A program made the translations under genes and the position numbers. This document shows positions 8,115 through 17,220 of a stretch of DNA of 42,694 bases, in pieces. The notes under the pieces were generated by a model. That model was not told the origin of the DNA. It ran no database searches and saw only the letters and a program-made list of their open reading frames with translations. Every line of letters starts with the position of its first letter. Position 1 is the first letter of the stretch. Origin of the DNA: Bacteroidota bacterium (GTDB lineage: Bacteria; Bacteroidota; Bacteroidia; 2-12-FULL-35-15); assembly GCA_023251805.1 (NCBI GenBank), contig JAHEYB010000026.1, positions 1-42,694 on the forward strand. Reading direction: 5' to 3'.

Positions 8115-9686
8115 CTACTCCTTGTCCGATTTAAAGATGAAAAGGAAGAAAGAATTAAAGAAGGCATAAAAAGTAACTCCAGCTTGTGTTTCAAGAGTGT
8201 CTTCGGTTAAGAAGGAGATGATGGCAATCAATAAAAAAGTGACATATAAATAATCGAAAGTTTTACCTTTTAAAATCATCGGATAAAAGAGAGTGATTAA
8301 AAACCAAATTAATCCAACTATTCCAAATGAAACAGCAATCGATAAATATTGATTGTGCGAGCGTAGACGAGATTCTTTAGAAAGTGGAGAATTCATTTTA
8401 TCATACTGTAATTCAAATGCATTTTTGATATCTCCAGTTCCAACTCCGAAAACAACATTCTCCTTAATAATTCTTAAAGCCGCTTTCCAAAATTCAAAAC
8501 GTTGTGTAAGAGAATGTCCATTGGGATCGCCCGTTGTTTTATAAGTATCCAACTCCCATGCAATTTCATGCAATCTTCTGGAAAGGCTAGAAATATTTTG
8601 ATAATTTACATTTACCACTCCTCGTTCTATTGCTTTTATTTCTTCATCTGAGAGAGACTTCAAGGCATCGGCATCTTTTCGTAAACCCTTAGATGCTAAA
8701 AACCTCACAAGTGTAAAATTTATTGGATTGCCTTTTAAATCTTTTTCAGAAAATGCAATTGAGCTCCTTTTGTTCCACGATTCTTCCAATTCTTTATTGC
8801 AGAAATAAATCCAAATGTAATGCCCATTTTCTGTGAGTTTGCTTGTTAAATCAAATTCGTAAAAATTTCCATGTGATGTGGTTTTTTCTAGATTAGAAAA
8901 ATCAATTTCTTCAGTTGTTGGATTTGGCTTGTTCAATTGTGTAAACAAGTAAAATATAAACACCACTATCGAAATAACAATCAGCAATCCGGAATAACGA
9001 ATCAGTTTACGTTTTGAAGTAAGAATGCTGTAAACAGAAACAACAAGACATGCGAAACAAAAAGCAGAAAGACCGGTGATTGATTCGGTGAGCACTAAAA
9101 ATGTAAGTAACCACATTGCAATTAATACCCACAACCCTTTGATTATAATTTTTTTCGAATAATAAAAAAAATATCCTGAAATAAAGAGGGCTACACAAAT
9201 AAGCAAAGCAAAACGAATATGAGAAATAAAAATAGAAACGCTTCTGATGTCAACCAACTCACGATAAATAACTCCGCTTAAAATAAGCATACTTATTATT
9301 GTTCCAGCAATAATTGCAGCAACAAAAAATTGCAAGATGGCATCTATCGCTTTTTTAGAAAGTGGTTTGGAGCTGGAAAAAATAAGCGGCAAAACTATTA
9401 AAGGCATTTTAATTCGAATATCATTGGAAGCATAATCAAAATCGCTGGTATACAATAAACCAATGACATGAAGCAAGAAAAGAGAGCTAAGAATTAATGC
9501 GGATTTATTTTTGAAGAAAGAGGAAAACTTATTTTTCAAATTTCCTTCCAGCAAAAAATTACATGCAAGGATAATTTGAGAAAGGCTCATCAAAAATTTT
9601 GATAGTGGCATTCCTATCACCAATAAGATTAAGGCGAAAATATAAACGGATGTATGGTACTTATCAGGGAGTAGCGATTTCCTCAT
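8115..9686 (-). CDS. O-antigen ligase/polymerase family membrane protein (Wzy_C-type)
   Basis: A polytopic inner-membrane protein of 523 residues with about ten hydrophobic segments. A long soluble loop at roughly residues 250-370 lies before the diagnostic region GVGTGDIKNAF ... SHNQYLSIAVSFGIVGL near residues 415-460. That region matches the Wzy_C/WaaL family, which joins or polymerises lipid-linked glycans on the periplasmic side. Ligase and polymerase cannot be separated from sequence alone. I used ATG 9686 rather than the TTG at 9698. The large mid-protein loop is longer than in typical WaaL. The neighbouring glycosyltransferases fit an LPS or exopolysaccharide context. Confidence 0.85.
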   Translation of the reverse strand: MRKSLLPDKYHTSVYIFALILLVIGMPLSKFLMSLSQIILACNFLLEGNLKNKFSSFFKNKSALILSSLFLLHVIGLLYTSDFDYASNDIRIKMPLIVLPLIFSSSKPLSKKAIDAILQFFVAAIIAGTIISMLILSGVIYRELVDIRSVSIFISHIRFALLICVALFISGYFFYYSKKIIIKGLWVLIAMWLLTFLVLTESITGLSAFCFACLVVSVYSILTSKRKLIRYSGLLIVISIVVFIFYLFTQLNKPNPTTEEIDFSNLEKTTSHGNFYEFDLTSKLTENGHYIWIYFCNKELEESWNKRSSIAFSEKDLKGNPINFTLVRFLASKGLRKDADALKSLSDEEIKAIERGVVNVNYQNISSLSRRLHEIAWELDTYKTTGDPNGHSLTQRFEFWKAALRIIKENVVFGVGTGDIKNAFELQYDKMNSPLSKESRLRSHNQYLSIAVSFGIVGLIWFLITLFYPMILKGKTFDYLYVTFLLIAIISFLTEDTLETQAGVTFYAFFNSFFLFIFKSDKE

Positions 9687-9764
9687 ATCTAATTGCAACG
9701 CAAATGTTGTAAATAATATTGCGTTAAATACATAAAATTTGGAAAAAATTTAATTCTGCTACTC

Positions 9765-11477
9765 TTACTTAGGATTCTTCACCTTTTCAGGTGTATGAAA
9801 TGGCCTAGTTGTAGTTCCAATAGTAGTCAGAATTTTCGTGTATTTTTCGCTATCATTCAACAGCACAAAAGCTTCTGTCAGCTCCTGATCGTCCTTTAAA
9901 GAAGCTTCCAATCGTCCATTTTGAAAATAGTAACGAGAAGCTATTTCTTCCTCTAAAAATTGTTTTATTTCAGGTTTATATTTTACTAAATCTTCTTTTT
10001 TATTGTGGGTGATTTTAATTTTCAACGCTTCAATATCCGCTCCGATTAAATCAATCGATTTATCATTCTTAGCATCACTCTTAAAATCTTCCAATGCTTT
10101 CTCAGTTTTTGTAGTGTAATCAAATTCTTTATCGGCTAAAAAAGTAACAAAAGCATCGTATTCGATATCCGTTAATTTAAATTCCTTTGCCGGAATAATG
10201 GTTGCGTGTGCTGTGCGATATTTTGTAGCATATTCAAAAATTAAATTTTTGGTTACTAAACTTCCTAAGATGCTACTGAATTTCTGAGGCTCAACTGCAA
10301 TATCAGGAGCAATTCCTCCACCATCATACACTATTCTTCCATTTTTTGTTTTGAAAGCAGTAATCAAAGAATCCGGAACTTTATCAACGCTTCCATCTTC
10401 ATTGCGATGAGAATAATCCAATGCTTGAATACATCGTCCACTTGGTGTATAATATTTTGCAACGGTTACTTTTAGCTGCGCATTATAGCTCAAAGGACGC
10501 GTTTGTTGAACCAACCCTTTTCCGTATGAACGTTGTCCGATTACTACTCCTCTATCTAAATCTTGTAAGGAACCTGATACAATTTCTGATGCTGAAGCCG
10601 AACCTCTATCAACCAAAACAATAATTGGAACAGTTATATCAACCGGTGAATTGGTTCCTTTATACACTTTATCCCAATCTTTCACTTTCCCACGAGTGCT
10701 CACAATTTCTACTCCTTTTTCTTCAAACAAATTCACAATGTCAATTGCTTCTTTGAGTAAACCACCAGGATTGCCTCGTAAATCAAGTATCAATGATTTA
10801 AACTCCGCATTTTTTTTCAATTCCATAAGAGCAGACTTTACTTCACCAGCAGCGTTCTCTGTAAACCCTGTTAATTTAATATAACCTACATTTTTGTTAA
10901 GCATTCCGGAATATGGAACACTTTTTATTTTTATTTCTTCTCTTCCAATTGTTTTTTCAATCGGCTTTGCTTCTCCTTCTCTTTCAATCAACAATTTAAT
11001 GCTGGTGTTCGCTTGTCCTTTTAAATATTTACTAATGTCATCCGTTTTTTTGCCTTTCACATCTATGTCATTTACTTTTAAAAGTCGGTCGCCCGCTCTT
11101 AAATCTGCTTTTTGTGCAGGAAATCCTTCATATGGCTCTGATATCACAACGTAATCACCAATCTGGCGAACCAAAGCGCCAATTCCTCCATACTGACCCG
11201 TAGTCATATAACGATAATCTTCTATTTCCGATTCAGGAATATAATTGGTATAAGGGTCCAAGGATTCCAGCATATCATCAATTCCCTTTTTCATCAAATC
11301 CCCCGGATTGGTTTCGTCAACGTAGTAAATATTCAATTCACGAAACAAGGTTGCAAAAATGTCGAGGTTCTTCGATACTTCGAAAAAATTATCTACGAAG
11401 CTGAAAGAAATCAGTGCATATGCAGAAAGCACAATTGCAATGAATAGTAATTTGAATTTTGAAAAAAATGTTTTCAT
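9765..11477 (-). CDS. S41 family C-terminal processing peptidase
   Basis: A periplasmic serine protease of the CtpA/Prc type, 570 residues, with an N-terminal signal peptide or anchor (residues about 10-28). Domains in order are an N-terminal helical region, a PDZ domain near 88-160 that recognises C-terminal tails, and the S41 catalytic core. The nucleophile is in DRGSASASEI near residues 290-298 and the catalytic lysine in SYGKGLVQ (K320). A long C-terminal region of about 170 residues follows (from about 400), as in Bacteroidota homologues. It is downstream of rnpA and yidD on the same strand. The 51-bp gap to yidD contains an AACTTT-rich repeat (about 11487-11528). Confidence 0.95.
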   Translation of the reverse strand: MKTFFSKFKLLFIAIVLSAYALISFSFVDNFFEVSKNLDIFATLFRELNIYYVDETNPGDLMKKGIDDMLESLDPYTNYIPESEIEDYRYMTTGQYGGIGALVRQIGDYVVISEPYEGFPAQKADLRAGDRLLKVNDIDVKGKKTDDISKYLKGQANTSIKLLIEREGEAKPIEKTIGREEIKIKSVPYSGMLNKNVGYIKLTGFTENAAGEVKSALMELKKNAEFKSLILDLRGNPGGLLKEAIDIVNLFEEKGVEIVSTRGKVKDWDKVYKGTNSPVDITVPIIVLVDRGSASASEIVSGSLQDLDRGVVIGQRSYGKGLVQQTRPLSYNAQLKVTVAKYYTPSGRCIQALDYSHRNEDGSVDKVPDSLITAFKTKNGRIVYDGGGIAPDIAVEPQKFSSILGSLVTKNLIFEYATKYRTAHATIIPAKEFKLTDIEYDAFVTFLADKEFDYTTKTEKALEDFKSDAKNDKSIDLIGADIEALKIKITHNKKEDLVKYKPEIKQFLEEEIASRYYFQNGRLEASLKDDQELTEAFVLLNDSEKYTKILTTIGTTTRPFHTPEKVKNPK

Positions 11478-11486
11478 ATCTATGAT

Positions 11487-11528
11487 TTTAAAACTTTTAA
11501 CTTTCCAACTTTAAACTTTGAACTTTTT
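11487..11528. repeat. AACTTT-rich low-complexity repeat
   Basis: Several imperfect copies of AACTTT(C/A/G)AAC fill the gap between yidD and the S41 peptidase gene. A similar word (TTTCAACTTTGAAC) occurs inside the amidohydrolase gene at 18921-18934. Confidence 0.55.
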
Positions 11529-11759
11529 TTAAGGTACTGGATCATGCCCGTGTCCACCCCAAGGGTGACATTTTGATATTCTCTTTATTGTTAAACCAAA
11601 TCCTTTAAAAAATCCGTGCTTTTTAAATGCTTCGACTCCGTACTCTGAGCAAGAAGGTTCAAATCTGCAAGCAGGACCAAATAACGGTGAAATAGTATAT
11701 TGATACAACTTTATTAATCCGATAAACAAATAACTAAATGGAGTGCTTATCAACTTCAT
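11529..11759 (-). CDS. yidD: membrane protein insertion efficiency factor YidD
   Basis: A small 76-residue peripheral membrane protein that assists the YidC insertase. It is identified by the conserved core [20 protein letters not shown] near residues 19-38, with invariant cysteines, and the C-terminal [12 protein letters not shown]. An amphipathic N-terminal helix comes first. Its ATG is 1 bp after the rnpA stop codon, so translation is probably coupled. The rnpA-yidD pair is nearly universal; here yidC does not follow. Confidence 0.97.
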   Translation of the reverse strand: MKLISTPFSYLFIGLIKLYQYTISPLFGPACRFEPSCSEYGVEAFKKHGFFKGFGLTIKRISKCHPWGGHGHDPVP

Positions 11760-11760
11760 C

Positions 11761-12129
11761 TTATGCTACAGTTATAGTTAAACGTTCCAAGGCTTGTATT
11801 AATTTTAATTCCAGTTCTTTAAATTCCAATTTTGTTTTAGCCGTATAAACAATCATCACAATTATTTTTTTCTCCCCCAAAACATCATACACTTTTTGTT
11901 TTTGCTTTCGATAAATTTCGCGGGTTTGACGCTTCAATTTATTTCTATCCACTGCTTTTTTAAAAGAACGTTTCGGAACACTAATAACTACTTTTATCGG
12001 TGCTGAACTTTCTGCAATTGGAAGCCAGCTAATTCTATAAGGAGAATGATTGAATGATTTTCCGGTTTCAATCAATCGCTCGATTAGTATCTTACTGCAT
12101 AAACGTTCGTTTTTTGAAAAAGTTTGCAT
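11761..12129 (-). CDS. rnpA: ribonuclease P protein component
   Basis: The protein subunit of RNase P, which helps the RNA subunit bind and cleave pre-tRNA 5' leaders. It has 122 residues. The RNR signature is visible as [18 protein letters not shown] near residues 62-79, preceded by [12 protein letters not shown]. It starts at ATG 12129 with [10 protein letters not shown], the usual beginning. The rpmH gene, often upstream of rnpA, is absent here. A Bacteroidota-type promoter ends 8 nt before the start codon. Confidence 0.97.
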   Translation of the reverse strand: MQTFSKNERLCSKILIERLIETGKSFNHSPYRISWLPIAESSAPIKVVISVPKRSFKKAVDRNKLKRQTREIYRKQKQKVYDVLGEKKIIVMIVYTAKTKLEFKELELKLIQALERLTITVA

Positions 12130-12137
12130 TTCAAGTA

Positions 12138-12167
12138 TAAAAGTAATTTAAAAATCAGTTAGCACAA
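12138..12167 (-). promoter_or_regulatory. Bacteroidota promoter for rnpA-yidD
   Basis: On the minus strand TTG (12167-12165), a 19-bp spacer and TACTTTTA (12145-12138) fit TTG-N19-TAnnTTTG with one mismatch in the -7 box. The expected start site is only a few nucleotides upstream of the rnpA ATG. Confidence 0.6.
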
Positions 12168-12222
12168 TAAACAATGTGATGGAAGTAGTATAAAGAATGT
12201 TAAACGGCCGATGGGTTCGAGA

Positions 12223-13011
12223 CTACTTGGCCTTATTTGCGGCAGTAATGTATTGCTCCAAAGCCATGGTCATTGATGGGGCTTTCGGGTTAGGAGCGTG
12301 AATATCCAGGTTTAAACCAGCTTCCTTAACGGCCTTTGCCGTGGTTGGTCCAAAGCAGGCAATTCGGGTTTTATTTTGTTTGAATTTGGGAAAATTTTTA
12401 AACAAGGATTTTATTCCTGCAGGAGTAAAAAATACTAGAATATCGTAGTTTACGTTAGCTAAATCGCTCAAATCACTCGCTACGGTACGAAACATCACTG
12501 CTTTGGTATATTTGATTTTTGCTTCGTCCAATTTATCTGCAATTTCTTCTCTGGCAATATCTGAGCAGGGCAATAAAAAATTCTCTAGCTTGTGTTTCTT
12601 AATCACTTCCATCAAATCGGTAACGGTTTGTTTTCCATGAAAAATTTTGCGCTTGCGATACAAAACATATTTTTGAAGATAAAAGGCTGTTGATTCAGAA
12701 ACACAAAAATATTTCATTGTTTCGGGAACAGTAACGCGCATTTCCTGGCACATTCTAAAATAATGGTCAACAGCATTTCTGCTGGTCATGATAACAGCAC
12801 TGTGGTCAGAGATGTTTACTTTGTCTTTTCGGAAATCTTGCGATGATACCCCTTCTATTTGGATAAATGGACGGAAATCAATCTTCACATTGCATTTTTT
12901 TGCAAGATCCAAATATGGTGATTTATCCCCCTCGGGTTTAGGCTGAGAAACAAGTAACGTTTTAACTTTCAATTTTGCGCGTTTAAGTGAAACAAACAAA
13001 ATACAATACAC
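12223..13011 (-). CDS. hemD: uroporphyrinogen-III synthase
   Basis: Closes and flips ring D of hydroxymethylbilane to form uroporphyrinogen III on the way to haem and sirohaem. The protein is up to 262 residues and has the weakly conserved bilobed HemD pattern: VKTLLVSQPKPEGDKSPY at the first strand, VIMTSRNAVDHYF near the middle of lobe 1, and FFTPAGIKSLF ... IACFGPTTAKAVKEAG in lobe 2. The start is uncertain. The frame opens at GTG 13011, but the homologous N-terminus would begin at a TTG at 12972 (LKVKTLLVSQ). The gene is 6 bp downstream of the DUF4271 gene, so both belong to one transcript. Confidence 0.85.
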   Translation of the reverse strand: MYCILFVSLKRAKLKVKTLLVSQPKPEGDKSPYLDLAKKCNVKIDFRPFIQIEGVSSQDFRKDKVNISDHSAVIMTSRNAVDHYFRMCQEMRVTVPETMKYFCVSESTAFYLQKYVLYRKRKIFHGKQTVTDLMEVIKKHKLENFLLPCSDIAREEIADKLDEAKIKYTKAVMFRTVASDLSDLANVNYDILVFFTPAGIKSLFKNFPKFKQNKTRIACFGPTTAKAVKEAGLNLDIHAPNPKAPSMTMALEQYITAANKAK

Positions 13012-13017
13012 CTTTTG

Positions 13018-13785
13018 CTATCCTTCGCTTATGTTTTGCATAAACAACTTGACCATAATTACAAAAGGTAGTATTTCAAGGGTGCAAAGATATAAAAATA
13101 AATAGAATTTGGAAACTCTAATGCTATTTACACCTATCAGCACACCACGTAACACTCTGATAAACAACAACAAAACAAAGACACCAGCTCCCGAATAAAT
13201 GAAAATCAAAGGAGAAACATCTTTCACAAAGGCCATACAAAGCACTATTGGCATTAAAAACAGGCCAAAAATATTACAAAAAAGGAAAATCATTAATGAA
13301 TACTCTGCGCTTTCCTTTTGGTTTTGAAAAATATAGCCGAATATGCGCACAGCCAAAATTTTGAATCCATAAACCACAGAAATAGTAACTGAGATTTTTA
13401 CAAAAAATAAAAAGTCGTTCTGCCCTGAATAATATCCATAATATTTTGCACACTGGAAAATAAACAAGGAAAAAGTAAGTACAAATAAAATGGATAAAAA
13501 AATGGAAACTCTGTTCCCTAGCGAAAGTTCATCTCTTCCCAATTGATTTGTTAATCGATTTACATAAAACGCCTTCATTGCTTGGTTTAATCTCTTTCGG
13601 TTGGTGGAATAAATCCATACAAATAAAATAAAAACAAGTAAAAATAAAGTGGCTATGCCAAAATCGAAATTGGTAAAATGAGGTTGTGGCTTTTCATTTT
13701 GCTTTGCAAGCAAATGACCTTCAAAAATAGAGGTAGTAGTAAGTGTATCAGCGTGCGCAGAAACAATTGACGAATCGTGAACCAT
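13018..13785 (-). CDS. DUF4271 integral membrane protein
   Basis: A 255-residue inner-membrane protein with about six transmembrane helices after a roughly 40-residue soluble N-terminus. It matches the Bacteroidota-restricted DUF4271 pattern: FYVNRLTNQLGRDE in a cytosolic loop, YYGYYSGQNDFLFF after the second helix, and a Phe/Leu-rich C-terminal half. The function is unknown. Its ATG overlaps the stop codon of the DUF5777 gene by one base (TAATG), so the two are likely translationally coupled. hemD follows after 6 bp, an order I believe recurs in the phylum. Confidence 0.85.
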   Translation of the reverse strand: MVHDSSIVSAHADTLTTTSIFEGHLLAKQNEKPQPHFTNFDFGIATLFLLVFILFVWIYSTNRKRLNQAMKAFYVNRLTNQLGRDELSLGNRVSIFLSILFVLTFSLFIFQCAKYYGYYSGQNDFLFFVKISVTISVVYGFKILAVRIFGYIFQNQKESAEYSLMIFLFCNIFGLFLMPIVLCMAFVKDVSPLIFIYSGAGVFVLLLFIRVLRGVLIGVNSIRVSKFYLFLYLCTLEILPFVIMVKLFMQNISEG

Positions 13786-14750
13786 TAATGTTTTTTCTTT
13801 CCACCCAAATTGAAAACTCTGGAAATATTAAAGCCGAATTTAAACCCGCCTTTCAGCCAGCTGTCTGTTGTGTTTGGAATATAATTGTTTTCGATTATTC
13901 CCGAAGCATTAGTAAAATTCAAATGAAAAACGTGTCCGCCTGTTTCAATTTCAATTCCCAATGCCAATGGATTGTAAAAAGGATTTGCAGAATTATTGGT
14001 TCTGTAATCAGATAAAGTATAATAATAATCTGCAATAATGCCCAATCTTTTGGTTAACATAAAACGAAAACCACCGCCAACAGAAATTAAATCATTTGTT
14101 TCCACAGCATCATTATCAGCATTGATACTTGCCAACACATAATTGCGATGCTGGTACGTAGGAGTTAATTGCATAGAAAAGCGCCATCCGAATTTACGTG
14201 CAATCAATAATTGTGTAGTATATGAAAAACGATGAATATCGTTCTGCTTAAAATCGGGGGTGGTTACCATTCCACTATAAAACTGAGTTGCATCAACAGG
14301 AGTATAACCCATATCAGCATAAATTGCCATCGAAAGCGGAATATGATTGTCTTTTGTTTGAGTTAAAAATCGATACTTTACCAAACCATCCAACATTTCT
14401 CCTTGCTTGCTTCTTGCAACTCCTAATGTTAAATTATCTGTAATTCCAAAATCAAAACCAATACGAATATCGGATGAATTATCAAAGCCATACAACTGGT
14501 GAGGTCCGCCACCGCTTTCTTTTCCAATGTTTCCAAAACGATGCCCCACACTAAAATCCATTGTTTTCTTCTTAACCGTTTCGGTTGATTGCATATTAAT
14601 AATTTTTGAGCCCTTGAATGTTGCGCTTACTTTTTCATGCGTTTTTGGAGCCGCGGAATCAAGCATTGCCAACATATCATCTTGAGCAATTATTGAACTG
14701 CCAAAAGCAATAAAGGCAAAAATTAAAAATATTTTTTTTGATACTTTCAT
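13785..14750 (-). CDS. DUF5777-family outer-membrane beta-barrel protein
   Basis: A 321-residue exported protein with signal peptide MKVSKKIFLIFAFIAFGSS and cleavage near IIAQ. The body alternates short amphipathic beta-strands, as in an outer-membrane barrel. The family block HRFGNIGKESGGGPHQLYGF near residues 70-90, followed by IRIGFDFGITDNLTLGVAR, supports DUF5777. No ligand is known. It lies 3 bp after the yceI-like gene and overlaps the DUF4271 start, so it is mid-operon. In Bacteroidota such barrels often accompany YceI-like and c-type cytochrome-like proteins, as here. Confidence 0.85.
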   Translation of the reverse strand: MKVSKKIFLIFAFIAFGSSIIAQDDMLAMLDSAAPKTHEKVSATFKGSKIINMQSTETVKKKTMDFSVGHRFGNIGKESGGGPHQLYGFDNSSDIRIGFDFGITDNLTLGVARSKQGEMLDGLVKYRFLTQTKDNHIPLSMAIYADMGYTPVDATQFYSGMVTTPDFKQNDIHRFSYTTQLLIARKFGWRFSMQLTPTYQHRNYVLASINADNDAVETNDLISVGGGFRFMLTKRLGIIADYYYTLSDYRTNNSANPFYNPLALGIEIETGGHVFHLNFTNASGIIENNYIPNTTDSWLKGGFKFGFNISRVFNLGGKKKH

Positions 14751-14753
14751 AGA

Positions 14754-15302
14754 TTAATTCTTTTTAAAAGGAACCAACACTGCATTTAATTTCACATCCA
14801 CAATTTCAGCAATATTTTGAATGTATAAACTCGGAACCTTGATATTATAATCAGCAACTTTCACTTTAAATTTTGTCGAAATTGTAATTTCTTCTCCTTT
14901 AACACTAACTACACCATCAATTGTAATTTCTTTGTCTACACCATGCATCGACATTTTTCCGGTAACCGTTACTTTATTTTCTCCATCTTTTGTCCAATCC
15001 ACTTTTTCATTGATTTTTCCTTTAAAAATAACAGTTGGAAATTTTTCGCTTTCCATATAATTTTCATTAAAATGTTCTTGCATCAAAGGTTTTTCAAAAA
15101 TAAAAGCCGTATTGACAATTTTAATTTGAACATCATTTGTTGATGTATTAATCAATGGCTTTGAGGCTTTATTAATTGCCTCAATATTTTCAAGTGGTGA
15201 AGCAGAGAAGAAACTCACATCACACGTTTTAGCCATAAAAATTTGAGCAAACACACCTGAGCTGAATCCGAAGGCAGTAAATAGAAGAACTAATTTTTTC
15301 AT
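14754..15302 (-). CDS. YceI-family lipid-binding protein
   Basis: A 182-residue periplasmic lipocalin-like protein. The family binds polyisoprenoids or fatty amides in a hydrophobic barrel. A signal peptide (residues 1-19, cleaved near VFAQ) is followed by the YceI pattern: FFSASPLENIEA, FEKPLMQEHFNENYMESEKFP near residues 69-90 and VTVTGKMSMHGVDKEITIDG near 112-131. A polyprenyl diphosphate synthase gene lies about 1 kb upstream, and the next upstream gene encodes a haem-binding lipoprotein. A link to quinone or isoprenoid handling is only inference. Confidence 0.92.
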   Translation of the reverse strand: MKKLVLLFTAFGFSSGVFAQIFMAKTCDVSFFSASPLENIEAINKASKPLINTSTNDVQIKIVNTAFIFEKPLMQEHFNENYMESEKFPTVIFKGKINEKVDWTKDGENKVTVTGKMSMHGVDKEITIDGVVSVKGEEITISTKFKVKVADYNIKVPSLYIQNIAEIVDVKLNAVLVPFKKN

Positions 15303-15357
15303 TGTAAATAGTTTTAATTAATAATTTTTTCTTTCAAAAAATACAATAACTGTGCCT

Positions 15358-15702
15358 TTAATTATTCATCGCTCCCTGATCCATCCAGCATTTAATTTTA
15401 CCCAGTTCATCCTCTGTAAGCTGCGGGGAACCTGATTGAGGCATATCTTTTAAAGTATACACACGCGTTTTAAAAATACCGCCATCAACTTTGGCTTTTA
15501 GAACATTAAAATCTGTAAAATCACCGGTTCCCGAACCTCCGGAAAAATGACATGTAACACATTTACTATCAATAATAGGCTTAATATCCGTTGCATATGA
15601 CATTGTAGCAGTGCAGCCAACGGTCAAAGGCTCTGCCTGTTCAAATGTACAAGAAACCAACAAAAAGGAGGATAGCGTAGTAATCAAAAATATTTTTTTC
15701 AT
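15358..15702 (-). CDS. haem-binding (c-type cytochrome-like) lipoprotein
   Basis: A 114-residue envelope protein with a lipoprotein signal (LLVSC, lipidated Cys18) and one CXXCH haem-attachment motif, KCVTCH, at residues 47-52. A methionine in KDMPQSGSPQL near residue 88 could be the distal ligand. The C-terminal IKCWMDQGAMNN is typical of the small Bacteroidota cytochrome c-like family. ATG 15702 is used because it starts the signal peptide; the frame is open to 15765 without a credible start. TATATTTG lies on the minus strand at 15730-15723, a good -7 box without a clear -33 partner. It probably carries electrons at the membrane. Confidence 0.85.
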   Translation of the reverse strand: MKKIFLITTLSSFLLVSCTFEQAEPLTVGCTATMSYATDIKPIIDSKCVTCHFSGGSGTGDFTDFNVLKAKVDGGIFKTRVYTLKDMPQSGSPQLTEDELGKIKCWMDQGAMNN

Positions 15703-15773
15703 GTCAGAGATATTTCGATACACAAATATAGAATAATCAAGATATAAAATGATGATGAATAGCAATTTCTGCG

Positions 15774-16220
15774 CTATTTTTTATCAAAATCTTTGGTGTC
15801 TGCCTCTTCCCCCGACTCCTTCCAATAGGTCCACTTTCCACTTTCCACATCATTGGTATAAAATCCTTCGTAACGTTTTTTGCCATTTTCGTACCAGGTG
15901 GTGGTTTTACCATTTCTTATTCCTTCTGCAAAAGTGGTTTCGCTCCATGGAACTCCATTTTCATAAAAGCTTTTCCACAAACCATCGCGCTTTCCGTTTT
16001 TAATTTTTCCTAGCATTTTTAAATTTCCGTTCGGATATTTCATAATACTCTCACCATTTTCAATTGTTGTGTCTTGCTCAGTTGTAAATGTAAACCGAGC
16101 CGAATCGGGATTAGGAATTGCTTCCGCTTTAGCTTCTGCAACAGCTTCTTTCACCGGCTGATTAGAACAAGCCATCAATCCCAAAATGCTTAAAGTAAAT
16201 AAAATAATTTTTGAGTTCAT
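15774..16220 (-). CDS. MORN/YwqK-like repeat lipoprotein
   Basis: A 148-residue lipoprotein (lipobox LMACS, Cys18). From about residue 55 it has tandem MORN-like units: YPNGNLKMLGKIKNGKRDGLW, then YENGVPWSETTFAEGIRNGKT, then YENGKKRYEGFYTNDVESGKW. These repeats resemble the YwqK family and form beta-hairpin surfaces. No enzymatic residues are visible. It starts 7 bp after the polyprenyl synthase stop codon, so the two genes are co-transcribed. A role in the envelope is likely, but no partner is known. Confidence 0.82.
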   Translation of the reverse strand: MNSKIILFTLSILGLMACSNQPVKEAVAEAKAEAIPNPDSARFTFTTEQDTTIENGESIMKYPNGNLKMLGKIKNGKRDGLWKSFYENGVPWSETTFAEGIRNGKTTTWYENGKKRYEGFYTNDVESGKWTYWKESGEEADTKDFDKK

Positions 16221-16227
16221 TTTTCAA

Positions 16228-17199
16228 TTAGTTTTTACGTTCAGTAGTGTATTTTACTAATGCTTGAAGCGATGCTTTTGATGGGCTGTCAGCAAATTGA
16301 TTTAAAAATTCCAACGAAAGATTTTTGTACTTATTCATTTTGCTTTCGGCATATTGTATGCCTCCGCTCTTTACCACAAAATCAATTACTTCAGCAACCT
16401 TCTTCGGATTATTGTTGTTGTTTTTTACAATGTTGATGATTCTTCTTTTTTCAAAATAAGTCGCATTATTTAATGCATAAATAAGTGGAAGCGTCATCTT
16501 TTTTTCCTTGATATCAATCCCGGTTGGTTTGCCAATATTACTTCCATCACCATAATCAAACAAATCATCTTTTATCTGAAAAGCAATACCAACAGCTTCT
16601 CCAAATGCTCTCATTTGCTCAATTTTTTTTTCATCACTGGTTACCGAAGCTGCACCGCAAGCGCAACAAGAAGCAATTAAGGATGCTGTTTTTTTTCTAA
16701 TAATATCAAAATAAACAGCTTCATCAATATCTAGTTTTCTTGCTTTCTCAATTTGCAACAATTCTCCTTCACTCATTTCGCGAACTGCATTTGAAACCAA
16801 TCCCAGCAAATGATAATCTTTGTTATCTACGGAAAGCAATAAACCTCTTGATAACAAAAAATCACCAACAAGTACCGCAATTTTATTTTTCCATAAAGCA
16901 TTGACTGAGAAAAATCCTCTGCGTTCATTTGAATCATCTACCACATCATCGTGCACCAAGGTTGCAGTATGCAACAACTCAATCAACGATGCCGCACGAT
17001 AAGTTGAATCATTCATTTCACCCACCATTTTTGCAGATAAAAAAACAAACATCGGTCGCAATTGTTTCCCTTTACGTTTCACAATGTAATGCGTGATTTT
17101 ATCTAACAAAGGAACCGAACTTTTCATCGAAGATTTGAATTTTACTTCAAACTCCTTCATCTCGCTTTCTATTGGGGCTTTAATTTGATCTACTGTCAT
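16228..17199 (-). CDS. polyprenyl diphosphate synthase
   Basis: An all-trans polyprenyl diphosphate synthase, probably making the side chain of menaquinone. It has 323 residues. The first aspartate-rich motif is HDDVVDD (D84/D85/D88/D89), with the chain-length region LLHTATLV just before it. The second is QIKDDLFDYGD near residues 216-226. KGKQLRPMF at 43-51 supplies the IPP-binding residues. Product length cannot be given, though small residues upstream of the first motif suggest a long-chain product. The ATG at 17199 is the only reasonable start. The upstream gap to rlmN contains CAGG-type and TTTTCAAATTA-type repeats. Confidence 0.95.
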   Translation of the reverse strand: MTVDQIKAPIESEMKEFEVKFKSSMKSSVPLLDKITHYIVKRKGKQLRPMFVFLSAKMVGEMNDSTYRAASLIELLHTATLVHDDVVDDSNERRGFFSVNALWKNKIAVLVGDFLLSRGLLLSVDNKDYHLLGLVSNAVREMSEGELLQIEKARKLDIDEAVYFDIIRKKTASLIASCCACGAASVTSDEKKIEQMRAFGEAVGIAFQIKDDLFDYGDGSNIGKPTGIDIKEKKMTLPLIYALNNATYFEKRRIINIVKNNNNNPKKVAEVIDFVVKSGGIQYAESKMNKYKNLSLEFLNQFADSPSKASLQALVKYTTERKN

Positions 17200-17220
17200 T
17201 ATTTACGCATTTGTTTGGTA

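Noticed and set aside
13743..14015. Plus-strand open frame over the DUF5777/DUF4271 junction
   Set aside because: It is antisense to two well-supported genes, with no promoter or family resemblance.
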